DNA from: Echinococcus granulosus
Lineage: Eukaryota > Platyhelminthes > Cestoda > Cyclophyllidea > Taeniidae
Assembly: GCF_000524195.1 (NCBI RefSeq)
Contig: NW_020170431.1
Location: forward strand, 184,276 to 248,275
DNA length: 64,000 nt
Direction: 5' to 3'
The position numbers and the translations under genes were made by a program. Numbering within the stretch: position 1 is the first letter of the stretch; each line of letters begins with the position of its first letter. Positions 47,797 through 58,506 of the stretch are shown here, piece after piece. Under the pieces are notes generated by a model that saw nothing but the letters and a program-made list of their open reading frames with translations, searched no databases and was not told where the DNA came from.

Positions 47797-48528
47797 CTAA
47801 TCATCACCCATGTCCATAGTCTCTTCTTCCTCCTCTTCCTCCTCCTCTCCGTCCCCCTCCCGTTCGCCCTCCTCTGTCTCCGCCTCCGCATCTCCCATGG
47901 CCTCCACCTCTCCGCCTCCGCTCTCCAAGGAGGCAGCACCTCTTCGTCGATTCCACGAGAAACGGAAAATGCTCCTACTGGTTCCGCCACCGGGGAATAG
48001 AGAGAAATTCGCCCCCGCCGAGGAGTCTCCGGGAGCGACATCTCCGGTGACTTCGCTATCAACACCAGTGGGGGTAGCGACAGCCGTGGTAACAGCGGAG
48101 AGGGTAGAGGTGAGGAAGAGACGGCGAGGCGGAGCGCCGCGAACGGTGGCTTGACGGCCCCGAGTGGAACGACGTGAGCGTCCAGCACCACTGCCAGCTC
48201 CGCCACGTCGGTGATACGAACGTGAGCTGAGGCCTGTCATAATCGGTGCAGAGCTCGATGCCTCTGACGCCGCTAGACCTGAAGCGGAAGTGCTGATAGC
48301 ACAGGCGAAGGGACCAAGAGAGGGCTGTTGGGGACCTGTGGGTACACTAGTCATTATGTCACGCAGATTGGTATTCACACCCTTCGGATCAAGCTCCATG
48401 GCCCAGGAGTAGTAGATCATGGCCTGAGGGGAGTTGCCCACCTTTTGGTAGGCGTGGCCCAGCATAAAGTAGATCATCGCCTCGTGCGGAGTTATCAGCA
48501 TCAACCGTTCCAACTCTTCTATCGCGTC
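47797..48528 (-). CDS. CDC27: CDC27 last coding exon (final TPRs and acidic extension)
   Basis: The acceptor TTTTTGTGTTAG precedes GACGCG in phase 0. The first 61 residues finish the TPR array: DAIEELERLMLITPHEAMIY, then FMLGHAYQKVG and YYSWAMELDPKGVNTNLRD. These match human LQELEELKQIVP, FLIGKVYKKLGQ and FSWAMDLDPKGANNQIKE. After this come about 180 residues with no recognised homology: Ser/Ala-rich, then Arg/Gly-rich (RRGGAGSGAGRSRRSTRGR), then Glu-rich with TMDMGDD at the end. Stop TAG at 47799-47797. The low-complexity segment makes long shadow frames on the other strand. Confidence 0.93.
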   Translation of the reverse strand, partial: DAIEELERLMLITPHEAMIYFMLGHAYQKVGNSPQAMIYYSWAMELDPKGVNTNLRDIMTSVPTGPQQPSLGPFACAISTSASGLAASEASSSAPIMTGLSSRSYHRRGGAGSGAGRSRRSTRGRQATVRGAPPRRLFLTSTLSAVTTAVATPTGVDSEVTGDVAPGDSSAGANFSLFPGGGTSRSIFRFSWNRRRGAASLESGGGEVEAMGDAEAETEEGEREGDGEEEEEEEEETMDMGDD

Positions 48529-51500
48529 CTAACACAAAAAATACAAAGATATTGTTACTATCGGCCATAAAGATGCCTAAGGACAGTCCGAGTTGGACCA
48601 AAGTTATGTCAGCTTATCAGTGTTAAAACTGGGGAACTTTTCCTTCATTGGTGTCCGATCCTTTGAATAATCTCATCGAATACCTATCCACCTAACAAAG
48701 TTGTTTTCACGCATTCAGGTTCTACATGTTTTCAAACGTATTTGTTATTGCAAAGGAAGGAGAGGTCAATTACCAATGATTTTGTTATCTCAAGGCAGTT
48801 TTTACGAGACTGAGACAAAAAAAACATTCAACTATTCGTACTAAACCCTAAAAATACACGAACATGGAGAACAGAAACAACAGACTGGCAAAGGCCTTCC
48901 CCAACCAGTCTTCCCTTAATTGGCCATTCAAATAATGATAGTAACATTTGAACAAATGTATATCGGCTGGACGGGGATTTTTCGTGTATGGCATTCCTGT
49001 TCGCAACAAGTAGACGGCCACCACAATTTATTTTAAGCGTTTTTATTAACCTCACACAAAAGTGAAAGCTCAGAGCAACCTTTTCGGAAAAATACAGACA
49101 TTATGAAGGCAGCTGAAAATGCAGCATAAAACACGAGGCTATAATCGACACTGATAAACAGGATATTTGGAGTGGGAAAAGGATAAATTTTTGCGAGTGG
49201 TATTACGCGTAGGTGCGTTTTGGGAGCGAGATGCATCCTGAAACATCCGCGTTCAACACATGGCTGAAAATCAGAAATCGGAAAGAATCACCTGGTGTCC
49301 GCATTGGTCCAATCATTGGTGTAAACGGCTGGGCCTTCGATTTCTTGCATAAATAAAATATGGTGGTGAAGTACTACTCAGTACAAATAGACATTAAAAT
49401 AAAGACGACGGAACACATTCTCCCCAATTTTGCGAAGGAAAGTACTTTCCTGAGGCTACAACTACATCATCGATTGTTGTAGTTTACTTAATAAATGTTA
49501 ATAAACATTTTTCCTTCAGCTTATTCAATAACTCATTGCAAAAATATCGCAGGAGTGATTTTTTAAATACCAGCGGTGTCACTCCCATTACATCATTAAG
49601 ATGGCCTGAAACTCGTAGCAGGCAAGAACCAGCTACCAGATGCATTTGGGTCAGCCAGCCTGCACATATGCGTGTCAGAAGCCACGAGCAAAAGAAGAGC
49701 GATGATAACGCACCTGATAACGTCCCAGCGATGACAGCACACAGGCCCTATGGTATAGAGCAATTGGACTGGTGGGGTTCAAATTGACCGCCCTGTTGAG
49801 ACAATCGATAGCGCTGCCTGGTTCGTCGTCCAATCGTCCGATCCGAGCTCGGATCGCGCCCAGGTGAGTGAGAAGGAGGGAAGAGTTGGGAAAGAGGCTA
49901 ATCGCTCGCACAAGGTGCGCATCCGCCAGACCGAAGTAGTCTTGCTTGAAGTACACATTACTCAGGCCAAATCGGGCACTGTAGCTGCGCCCATCTAGAC
50001 GCAACGCGTGTCGGAAAGCTGAGGCCGCACGGTCCAGATTGTCCACTGAGATGTACTCGTGCCCCAAGAGAGTGCATGCATAGGCGTCCGTGGGACAGAC
50101 CTGCAGGGCCCGACGGAAGAAGCGAATTGCAATGTCGTGCTCGCGTTGAAGGGAGTAGTAGTTACCGGCAGCGGTCCAGGGCTCTGGAGCACTGCGATCC
50201 AATGTGAGGAGATCGCTTGCAAGTTGGGATAGCTCTTGATCAGCTTCTTGATACCAAAGCACGGTGGAGTAGAGATCCATGCCGTGTAGCTGCCATGGCT
50301 CGATCCGTCTCAATTCACTAAAAATGCGATGGGCTTTGGGGTAGTCAACAGCGTCGACATGAGCTCTAGCGGCCCATGCGAGTATCCGACCGGTAGCGAG
50401 ATGCTCAAAAGGCAATTCGGAGAGAATGGCGACAGCATTTTTGTAGTCGTGCTGTGTGAGCAGACTGAAAGAGCGCCCCAGACAGCGAAGAAGGTGAAGG
50501 TAGGCCGAGATCGCCTCAGTGCGGGGATCACTTCTATCACCTGAAGCCGTACAAACCACCTTTGGGTATTCTGACACCTCTTCCTTCCCTGTTGACGGTC
50601 GGGATGGCAGCTTCGTGGTAGTAACGAGTCGCACAAAGGATTTTTTGGACTCCTCGTTCATCGGGTCGTCAGTAGATGTCTTGGGAGCTCTGCTGAGGCG
50701 CGTAGACCTTCGCTGACTAGCAGAGGCTGCTGCACGGGCTTTCTGAGCTCGGGTACGTGGTTCCACAAAACCACCTCCATCATTAGATGCAGAAGAGTCC
50801 CGACAAAGATCCTCAGCAGCTTCGTTAACCTCCATTGGGATGTTATTCACTCGGGAAGTGGTGACGTTGGTACTTTCACTCAACTCATCAAGGATCAGAG
50901 GTTTCGCCATGGAAAATGCAGTAGTTCCATTGCCAGCAGGAGTGCTAGTACTCCCCAAAGACCCAGCCGCTGGCATAACGGAAATGGGGGAGCCCGGAAG
51001 CCATGGAGGTAGTGGTGTGATACCCGACACACGGGTACAGTTGTGTCCAAAAATGCCACCAGAGGGAGATACCGATGCAGTGGTCGCCATAGGTGTTGAA
51101 ACTTTGGCATCTTTCGACCGCCATTGGGCCAGGGCCGAGGTAGCATTAGTAGTAGACGTGTTGAAAAGAATGGTTGATTGAAGCTGACTACTACTGGGAG
51201 GAGCTTGACGACCGCTCAGTCGGCGATTAGCTGTAGCCTGATGGAAAGCTAGTCGAAAGGGTTGAATGCTCTCCCAACTTGATACAGAAACGGCAAAGGT
51301 GGAATTTAAATCGAGGCGAGAAAACACCTGAAAAGAGAACAGATAAATATTAACCAATTTTTGCGGTAAATTAAGCGAATAAAAGCGACAAATTTACGTA
51401 CCGGGAGACATGCAAACATGGGGCTTTGGGGAATCGTTGACAGGAAACCAAACGATGGAATTTCATTAGCTGACGTTGTATTGTCAGTAGCGGAAAGTTT

Positions 51501-52403
51501 CTTGGTTTTGAGTTCATCCCGATTTATCATAGGCGCACTAGGTGTAATTGTGGTCACCGGAAAGCCGACAGGGGTAAAGTTCACTGAAAGATCGTCGGGT
51601 AAGAGAGGATGGGTAGTGGAAAAGTCTTGATTGGTGGCTGTACATTGGGAAACGTAAGTGCTTTTTACAACTTGGGTAGTGCTAAATGGCGCAGCCATTT
51701 TTTCTGCATCACTATCAAGTGGCAAGTCGGGAACCTCTTTGACAGGACCGTTCGGATTGACGTTTTCTCTACTGCCAAGTTTATCTCTCTCTGCTTTGAT
51801 GTTGACATTCACAGGAGACTTGGTGGTTGAAAGTGCCTGTCCAACAACAGTAAACGTCGGTGTAAATAGACCGAGGGATGGGTTTACTTTGAACACCTCG
51901 TCAGGATCAATAAATTCACTAATGGAGCAGAGGTTTTCAAAAGCCGTCCACATGAAAGGATTTAGTTTAAGACATTCTTTATAGCACATTTGAGCTTTTT
52001 GAAAATTACTTTGCAGTTTATACACATCACCAAGGAGAAGAAAGGCATAGCAAGCTTGTTCTCCGAAGTCTAGAAGAGTGTCAATCAGAGACTTCGAGGA
52101 ACATTCAGATTCAAGAAGGGAATTTTCAGCTTCAGTCAGCATGTCACAATCAAAATAACATTTGGACAAGAGGTAGCGAATTTTTGAAGAGGAGAAAGTA
52201 TTTGAATTAAGAAGACGAATAACCTGTTTTGGTCGATTCATCCGATAAAAGCAAGTAGCAAGCAAATACAGGCTTTCTTCATTCTTCGTTTCAGCGAACA
52301 GCCGTTCTGCAGCAAACAGAGCTTCCTTAAAGGCATGATTGTGAAGGGATCCCCATATGTGCGCCGATATAGGGTCTGATATAACCTTTAATTCGTTTAT
52401 CAT
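47797..52403 (-). CDS. CDC27: CDC27/APC3, TPR subunit of the anaphase-promoting complex (whole gene model)
   Basis: Join on the - strand: 52403-51402, 51327-49714, 48528-47797 (about 1115 residues; human is 824). All introns are phase 0. CDC27 is a scaffold subunit of the APC/C ubiquitin ligase; its C-terminal TPR superhelix binds the Ile-Arg tails of coactivators CDC20/CDH1 and of APC10. Seen here: N-terminal TPRs (about 1-180, HNHAFKEALFAAERLFAE, LLATCFYRM), a long disordered Ser/Thr-Pro-rich middle (about 190-600), the C-terminal TPR array (about 604-933, including GNYYSLQREHDIAIRFF, LLGHEYISVDNLD, YYSWAMELDPKG) and a long C-terminal extension ending in poly-Glu and Asp. The order and many motifs match animal CDC27. 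The middle region and the C-terminal extension both make it longer than the human protein. Confidence 0.95.
48529..49713 (-). other. CDC27 intron 2 (1185 nt)
   Basis: Donor CAG|GTGCGT at 49713; acceptor GTGTTAG at 48529. Nothing else is recognised. Confidence 0.85.
49714..51327 (-). CDS. CDC27: CDC27 middle exon (disordered loop and C-terminal TPR array)
   Basis: The acceptor CTGTTCTCTTTTCAG and donor TATCAG|GTGCGT enclose 538 codons, phase 0/0. The first half is Ser/Thr-Pro-rich and includes QRRSTRLSRAPKT, equivalent to the RRSSRLF segment of human CDC27. From about residue 604 the TPR array runs on: YLHLLRCLGRSFSLLTQHDY, YPKAHRIFSELRRIEPW, MDLYSTVLWYQEADQEL, PEPWTAAGNYYSLQREHDIA, and so on to LYHRACVLSSLGRYQ. 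Spacing follows the human protein closely, apart from a small DDEPGS insert near residue 845. Multiple TP/SP sites fit mitotic phosphorylation of the loop, as known for APC3. Confidence 0.95.
51328..51401 (-). other. CDC27 intron 1 (74 nt)
   Basis: A short intron, donor CTCCCG|GTACGT and acceptor TTCTCTTTTCAG. It contrasts with the multi-kilobase introns of the neighbouring gene. Reading through it meets a stop in frame. Confidence 0.9.
51402..52403 (-). CDS. CDC27: CDC27 first coding exon (N-terminal TPRs)
   Basis: The ATG at 52403-52401 gives MINELKVISDPISAHIWGSL, aligning with the human start (VQAAIWQALNHYAYRDAVFL). The TPR region continues: ALFAAERLFAETKNEESLYL, RYLLSKCYFDCDMLTEAE, ACYAFLLLGDVYKLQSNF, CYKECLKLNPFMWTAFENLC. 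In APC/C this part forms the homodimer interface. The exon ends with NEIPSFGFLSTIPQSP, resembling human TPSFGILPLETPSP. The frame is open upstream, but alignment favours this ATG. Confidence 0.94.
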
Positions 52404-52475
52404 TCTACTAGGAATATTTACACGCCTGAAACATTCACGAAGTGTCCGATTGGTTGCCAGCCGAAAGCTGAGACT
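52404..52475 (-). promoter_or_regulatory. CDC27 5' untranslated segment with a splice acceptor
   Basis: On the - strand a polypyrimidine tract (TTATTTTTTTCTACTTTAG) is followed by CTCAG, 64 nt before the CDC27 ATG. AG dinucleotides lie at 52475-52474 and 52469-52468. This is a good 3' splice site with no obvious coding exon upstream. In flatworms such sites can accept a trans-spliced leader; a cis-spliced 5' UTR exon is equally possible. Confidence 0.5.
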
Positions 52476-53282
52476 AAAGTAGAAAAAAATAAGCAAAAAC
52501 TTAATTAAGTGACATTAGTATTTATTTAAATGGAATCGCGTTAAGCAGCATGGATTTCATAAATCCAACAAATTCGATCGCTTCTTTTTTGGTACTAAAA
52601 CTGTTTACAATGGCATAAAAGAACTGATAAAACATGAAATAGTCCGGGCAGAAATTTTTAATTGCCCGTCATGTCTGTCAAATTAATTAGAAGTATATTG
52701 TTCCTGGCCGCCTTTTAAACAAGGCATTGTTGTACGAGTTTGACCACAAAAATGAGAAATCGTGCGCAGCCATTCCAAGCACTTGCATCGATTTATCACA
52801 AAACACCACTCGGAATACATGAATAGGTGAAAAAGGCGTCAAGATTGTGCTCAAATAATAGTGCTTGAGGTTTTTTTATCGAATATTATGTTCAGTGAAT
52901 CACTTCCCATACTAAGATGTTTCCAAAAAACTCTTAGGATCCTTACAGGAGTTGAGAGTCCCTATTAGTAAAATACTACTTTAATAGTACCGAGTTTGTC
53001 ATAAAGACTTTTAATCATTTATTGAAACTTGGCGAAACAAGTACAAGACCTCTAAAAGCAATTCTTGACGGCAGTTTCCAAAACGTCCCCTATTTAAGAA
53101 TTAGATTTTTCTTTTTAAGTCAATTATCAACACTATTGCTGCAGATTAGCACATATGCTTCCAATTTTGTAAAACTTGGCTAGGCCCCAATGCTAAATGT
53201 TGAAAGGAGCCCCATGCGCGGACCTTTCAATCCACTTGCTAAAAGCCGAAGTCGGCTCTTCCATACCCCCAGCCTAGTATAC

Positions 53283-53484
53283 TGTAATACAATACTGGTT
53301 TACCCCTCGGTTCTAGTGAGACGCCACTTTTGGACTTTGAATTAGCCCCCTTGTACCTCGCTGGGTGGGCTGGCCTTTTGGGGCATACAAATAGCCCAGA
53401 CACATTCTCCATGCTGAACATGTGTATTCTGCCCGAGTATTGTGTCTTCTTTCGTCTTCAGGGAGTCTCGGGACGCTACACTAC
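53283..53484 (+). repeat. Dispersed ~200-bp repeat, copy F (well preserved)
   Basis: It begins TGTAATAC and keeps CCCTCGGTTCTAGTGAGACG, CTTGTACCTCGCTGGGTGGG, CTGCCCGAGTATTGTGTCTT and CTTCAGGGAGTCTCGGGACG. It is close to copies A and G over its whole length, which fixes the approximate element borders. Confidence 0.85.
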
Positions 53485-54140
53485 TTTAGCTGATATTCCT
53501 AGGCTTTATTACAGTTTTAAACAGTTTCTAGTTATTATAAAACTGATTTTCTTCTGCTAAGTAAATTAAAACAGGCAGTCTTTTACACTATCTCACACTA
53601 AATATTAACACCCTTTGCTTAATCTAAATAACTGGAAGAACTCGAAATTCGAATAAAACATGCGCTGCAGCTTTTTGGCTGTGGTTTAATCTATCGACAA
53701 CAACGTTAGGTAGAATTAGTAATCTGGCTTTCCCAAGGCCTTATTTTATTAAGAACTAGTTGATTATTAGTGAAAGCAAGACTTTCCAAAGGTCTGATAA
53801 AGTACGCAAAGTGGCTCAACTAAACCATTTTTCTAATAATACACAAACGCTTGGTTTTGGTAGAAAACTTTTGGGGTGGCGGGAATCCAAGTATAAATCT
53901 GTAGGGGTAACAGACATTTCGTCGGTGAATTTATCCAATGTAGAAGCTAATTTTGACCAAGCCACGTGCATTTTGCACCGCTTTTGATCAGGAAGCAGAA
54001 TGAATCAGAAAGTGTCAACTTCGGACTCTCCCTAAATTGGAGCCTACGAAGGAAAAAGGAATCACTTGAGCTTCTGGCGTGGCTGCCTAGTCTGCCATTC
54101 TAGCATTCAGTCGCTTCCCACCGAAATTACGGGTCACTTA

Positions 54141-54343
54141 TGTAATACGATGGTAATTTATCCCTCGGGATTGGTGAGGCGCTACTTTTGTACTTTGAAT
54201 TGGCCCGCTTGTACCTCGCTGGGTGGGCTGGCCTTTCAGACCATGCCAATAGCCCAAACACCTTCTCTGTGCGGAATATGTATATTCCGCCCGAGTATTG
54301 TGTCTTCTTTCGTTTTCAGGAAAGTATCCGGACACTACACTTA
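54141..54343 (+). repeat. Dispersed ~200-bp repeat, copy G (well preserved)
   Basis: It runs from TGTAATACGATGG to CCGGACACTACACTTAG in the same orientation as copy F, about 660 bp away. GCTTGTACCTCGCTGGGTGG and CCGCCCGAGTATTGTGTCTT are retained. Confidence 0.85.
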
Positions 54344-55023
54344 GCTATAGTAGCAATACTGAAGGATCACAACATTCCCCTTTTTAGATGACAAAGCCTA
54401 GATCAAATTTTTATATTTTTAAGAGCCAACTTATTGCCTTTTTACTTACATATATAAAGTAGATTGATTTCAAAGGCGTGTTTTCCTCTCGTGCCCGTCC
54501 GAGGCGCGATGAGATTCTAAATTTCCGAATAGTGAACTTTAATTTCCATCACTATTATTTCCGTTGAACCAAGTTGATTTGCAAGTTGGAATTGATGTCA
54601 GTAAGGCGGTAACACAGTAATTTCAAATTTCTCTAAATCTATATAACAAGTTTTACCGGGTTTTCAGTGAGAAATGCTTATTATTTAGTGTAAAACCCGA
54701 TATTTAAGAAGTGTTTTATTTTCTTATCATGTCAATTTTAAAGAATATGAGTTAAGTAAAAAGGTTCACTGATTACCGTATATTTTCACTTAATGCGGCG
54801 TTTGAAATTTTACTCCTCTTTTATGCGAGCGCATAAACTTATTTTTACTAAGCAATTATGTTAACGCTTAATTTGAATCGGATAGTATTCTGTTAATTCT
54901 ACTAATTATGCATAAAAAGACTGACGAAATGCCAATTTGACCTTATATTTTACGCAAAATTTGCAATAACTATACAAAAGAGTCAGTATTTACCTTATTT
55001 ACGAAATATCATATCAAGCCTCG

Positions 55024-55530
55024 TTAATGTAGGTTTGCCAGGTAGCGTCTACCGAACCAGCGAATTGCACAATTCATGTCTCCCTGCCAAATCGGTCGCC
55101 TCATTGCAGTATGGGAGGCGACGATGGAGGCACAACAAAAAGGAGCAAGCCGGACAAAATTAATCACGTGCACGGACCGGCGGTCGTAAATAAGAGGGCA
55201 GTTGGAAGGGCCCCCCACCCTGTGGTGAGACTCGGTAGTATTCCCATGGTAGAAAACGATGTGACCACGCTTTACAAGTTCACCGACCACCCTTCGGCTT
55301 CGCACATGAAGTAGAGATGGTGCGATTTGGCGACCACTTCTAAATCCGCGTGTGTGGGGGGGGGTCCTTAAGCCGTGAATTTCAATGCTGGCCGACTTAG
55401 CCAGCCTCGACCGCCTCAGAAGTGCTGATGAATTAGCATTTCCACTCGTCTTTTGCATTCTCACGTTGACTTCAGAGGAATGAATGCTGTAGACTCGAAC
55501 AAAATCTCTCCAAAAGCCTGCATCTAGCAC
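55024..55530 (-). other. Unrecognised GC-rich open frame (168 codons)
   Basis: This is the longest open frame outside the two genes. It is Arg/His/Ser-rich, starts at an ATG and ends in TAA. Base composition is clearly more GC- and CpG-rich than the AT-rich DNA immediately left of it, so the open frame may simply reflect composition. No domain, signal peptide or membrane segment is recognised, and no splice partner is evident. It could be a fragment of a mobile element or a lineage-specific gene; I cannot choose. Confidence 0.2.
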
Positions 55531-58486
55531 TTAAGCGGCAGCTCCCCACGAGCACCCATCTAAGGTACCCCCTATACCTCTGATTAAATCCGGAAGTTTT
55601 CCCCACAAAGTACCCTTTAATAGCGCCAATTTTTGACGCTTCCAGTAATTGTTAATTTGCAGGCAAGTAAAATGGGGTTCCCCTCTAGTCAAGGCGAGTG
55701 ATAGCTCGGTTACTTTGGCGTGGGGATGCGAATCCCTTCAACCCTTTGTGGAGGCTTTTTGGACCTGCATCCATATTTCCATCACCCCTTCATCCTACAT
55801 TGCCACTCACTCGTCTATTTGGTTTACTTAGCGCGGTATCACTTCCTAACAGCAGTTGGTGATCATTTTTGTGTTACTTTTTCCCCTTTTTCTCCTCTAT
55901 TTTTGTCACCCCCGGAGCCGCCGTTGGCTTAACGTGGACCTACTCAACGGCGCCCGTATCGCCACTACTCCCATCCTGTGGGATTTATTTACTCACCGAG
56001 CTACAAGCATTCCCTTTGGCTTTATGCAGCTCATATCCTTACGTCTGTGACCGCTTACTTGAGTTGTAGGGTCTCTCAACACCACGTTCTGCTCTCGTCG
56101 TGAGGGCGAGTTAGCCGCCGATTCAAACCCCAAGATCCCGCAATAAACAGCGCATTCAGGAAGGAAGCGCATTCTAACTTGCCTCCCAATTTTCACTGCG
56201 ATTTGGATGGACTCCCTTCCGGTAAACGTGATTACACGAACAATTCATTCACGCACGTCCACGTCCTTTGCAAGAAGGTTTTTTTTGGCCCGACTCCTTT
56301 CTATTTACAAGATCCACCTATCTGGAAGTAGATTTATTATAAACATACGAAATACCAGTAAAGTGGATAGTAGCAACATTCCCTTCTGTTTGGATGACAT
56401 TCAACAGCCCTACTCGTGATGCTTGCGCCTGTTATGCAACATTTAAAGGGTAAATCTCTTCTCTTTTTGCTGAAAAAGTGATTATGGCTTATTTGTAAAC
56501 CGAATGACTTGAAGATTCCTGTCTGACCACGATGGATGTTGGGGAGTTGCATTAGCCTTTATCAACTCCACACACCTTAGAGGCATTGACCTCCTGTCCT
56601 ATCAGTTGGACAAACAAAAGCCCTCTGGCTTTATGGCCCAGTGATAAGCATCAAGCCCTCATATCCGCCTGTGGCAGATCCGTACCACCGTATCCCCTCC
56701 CCCGCCCTCCAAAATCGATGACCTTGGAATTGGGACATCACCGATTCTGCCACAAAATTGAATATATCGATTGACAAGGATTGCTTTCAATGGCATATTG
56801 ACAATCGGTGCACAGAAGTGTGGGAAACACTGCCACACTATCATTGTCAGTGCGCGTTTGCACCTTTTTAAGTAAATTTACAAAAAAAGGGGAAAACCCA
56901 TACACGTTGGGTGAATTAACCTGTCACTACTGTTCTAACGACGGTGTCCAGGGTTCAAATGCGTATGGGTATTTCTATCCTCTTTCCCCTCCCTGGAAAG
57001 CGCAATTTTCAAGGGCGGTGGGGTGAGAGGGTCTGATAAGGTCAAGGAGGGGGGGGAGGGGTTTTGCTTGGTCAATGCAGAAAGGAAACAGCATTTAACC
57101 TCTAACAAACGGCTAGGTTTCTCTGTCCCAGTTATCTTTAAAAGCTTCTTCGAAAACTTTTTTCTTTAAAATCCTGCTTTTGAAGTAAGAAAAGGGAAAA
57201 ATAATTATTTAACCGGTTTATTTGTCTATTCGGGCATTTAGAAAGCACCAGTAACGTGAGAGAGGAGGTTAGCCTAGTTGTTGGGTTTGAATGCTGATTC
57301 CACGGTTGTCAAATGCGCAATTATTGATGAACAACACATAAGCCTCAACAACAGCCCCAAAATTAAAGCAGATATAAGGTTTCCGAGGGGAAAAAAGAAC
57401 TAACAATGGGGATAAACGAGTGTACGAAAAATCAGTTCATGCCCAGCTGTGACGAGGGTCCTTCGTCTCAATGTCATAGTGGCTGGACGGAGTTGGGTAT
57501 GTCCATGGTGGATGACGTGACTGGAGGTTCACTTAGCTGTCATCGATACACCAAGTGACCAACGTGGATGGTGTTAGTATTTTGATAGCTCTCTGGAATG
57601 ACTGTTTTGTAACTCATGTGCATTGGAAATCTCGGATATTGGTGCAGTTATTTGGACGGTGCTCTGTACTACCTTCTCTAGGACTTGAAGTTTACCTTCT
57701 TGACGAACAAAAGTTAACCCAGTCTTGAAGCTGTAGAGGCGCCTAGTCCACTTAGTTGTATAGCCTTTGGAGAAGAGGTGAGAAGCAGTACATCTTGCCT
57801 CATGTTCGAGACGTCACCTTATTCTTAACGCTATTAACATGTCGAAACCTTCCAGATACGCTTAAAATCAAGTCAAAATAAAGTAAATTAACTGAGTAGT
57901 GGAGGTCGTGGAAGCTGAGCAAATTCACTAGTTGACATTAAGTCAATTTTTACTTGATGTCCCTCACTTTAGATTGATCTCTGATTGTCTTTTAACCAAT
58001 GGATGGATGGTTACCTACCCTCGGATGATTGAACTCATTACACTGCTTTTTAAGGCAAGTATTACTTTATCCTTGCAAGATTACTTGCCTCGTGCGGACG
58101 CGGTGGACCGCAGATACATATATTTACCAGCAACTTGTCTACTTTCTGAAAGCCAAGCAGTAACAGCTGAGATTTATCTACCTGATTTTACCTAAAACGG
58201 ACTGGCAGAAAATGCTATCTACGACTTTTCATCTTTCAAATTGGTGTTTTAGAGACGCCCCATTAATGTTAGCGATTCACATTGAAAAGATATTGTGAAC
58301 GGAGGGTATCTTTAGTGTGTTGGTTACCAGAGTTCCGGAGAAAAATCCGCAATCACAGCCCAGATACTTCACTGTTTCTGGGTGTGATCATCCCTCTCAA
58401 ACCAAAATGGTTCCCATTTTCAACTAAGGCAATCTATATGCGTCAATATTTGTTGTGACCAGCATGGATGAATTGATAAATTAAGG

Positions 58487-58506
58487 GCGTCACATATATG
58501 TGACGC
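58487..58506 (+). repeat. Palindromic repeat, copy 5 (perfect 20 bp)
   Basis: GCGTCACATATATGTGACGC, perfectly self-complementary over 20 bp. Right flank TGAAAACAAGC resembles copy 3. Confidence 0.8.

Noticed and set aside
47810..48154. Ser-rich open frame opposite the CDC27 tail
   Set aside because: It is the antisense shadow of the Glu- and Arg-rich low-complexity coding sequence.
50840..51181. 113-residue frame on the + strand in the CDC27 exon
   Set aside because: Antisense shadow of a well-supported exon.
55680..55745. tRNA-like or SINE-head sequence (AGCTCGGTTAC ... GGATGCGAATCCC)
   Set aside because: The two box-like words are only about 16 nt apart, too close for a tRNA, and no acceptor stem or T-arm pairing can be drawn.
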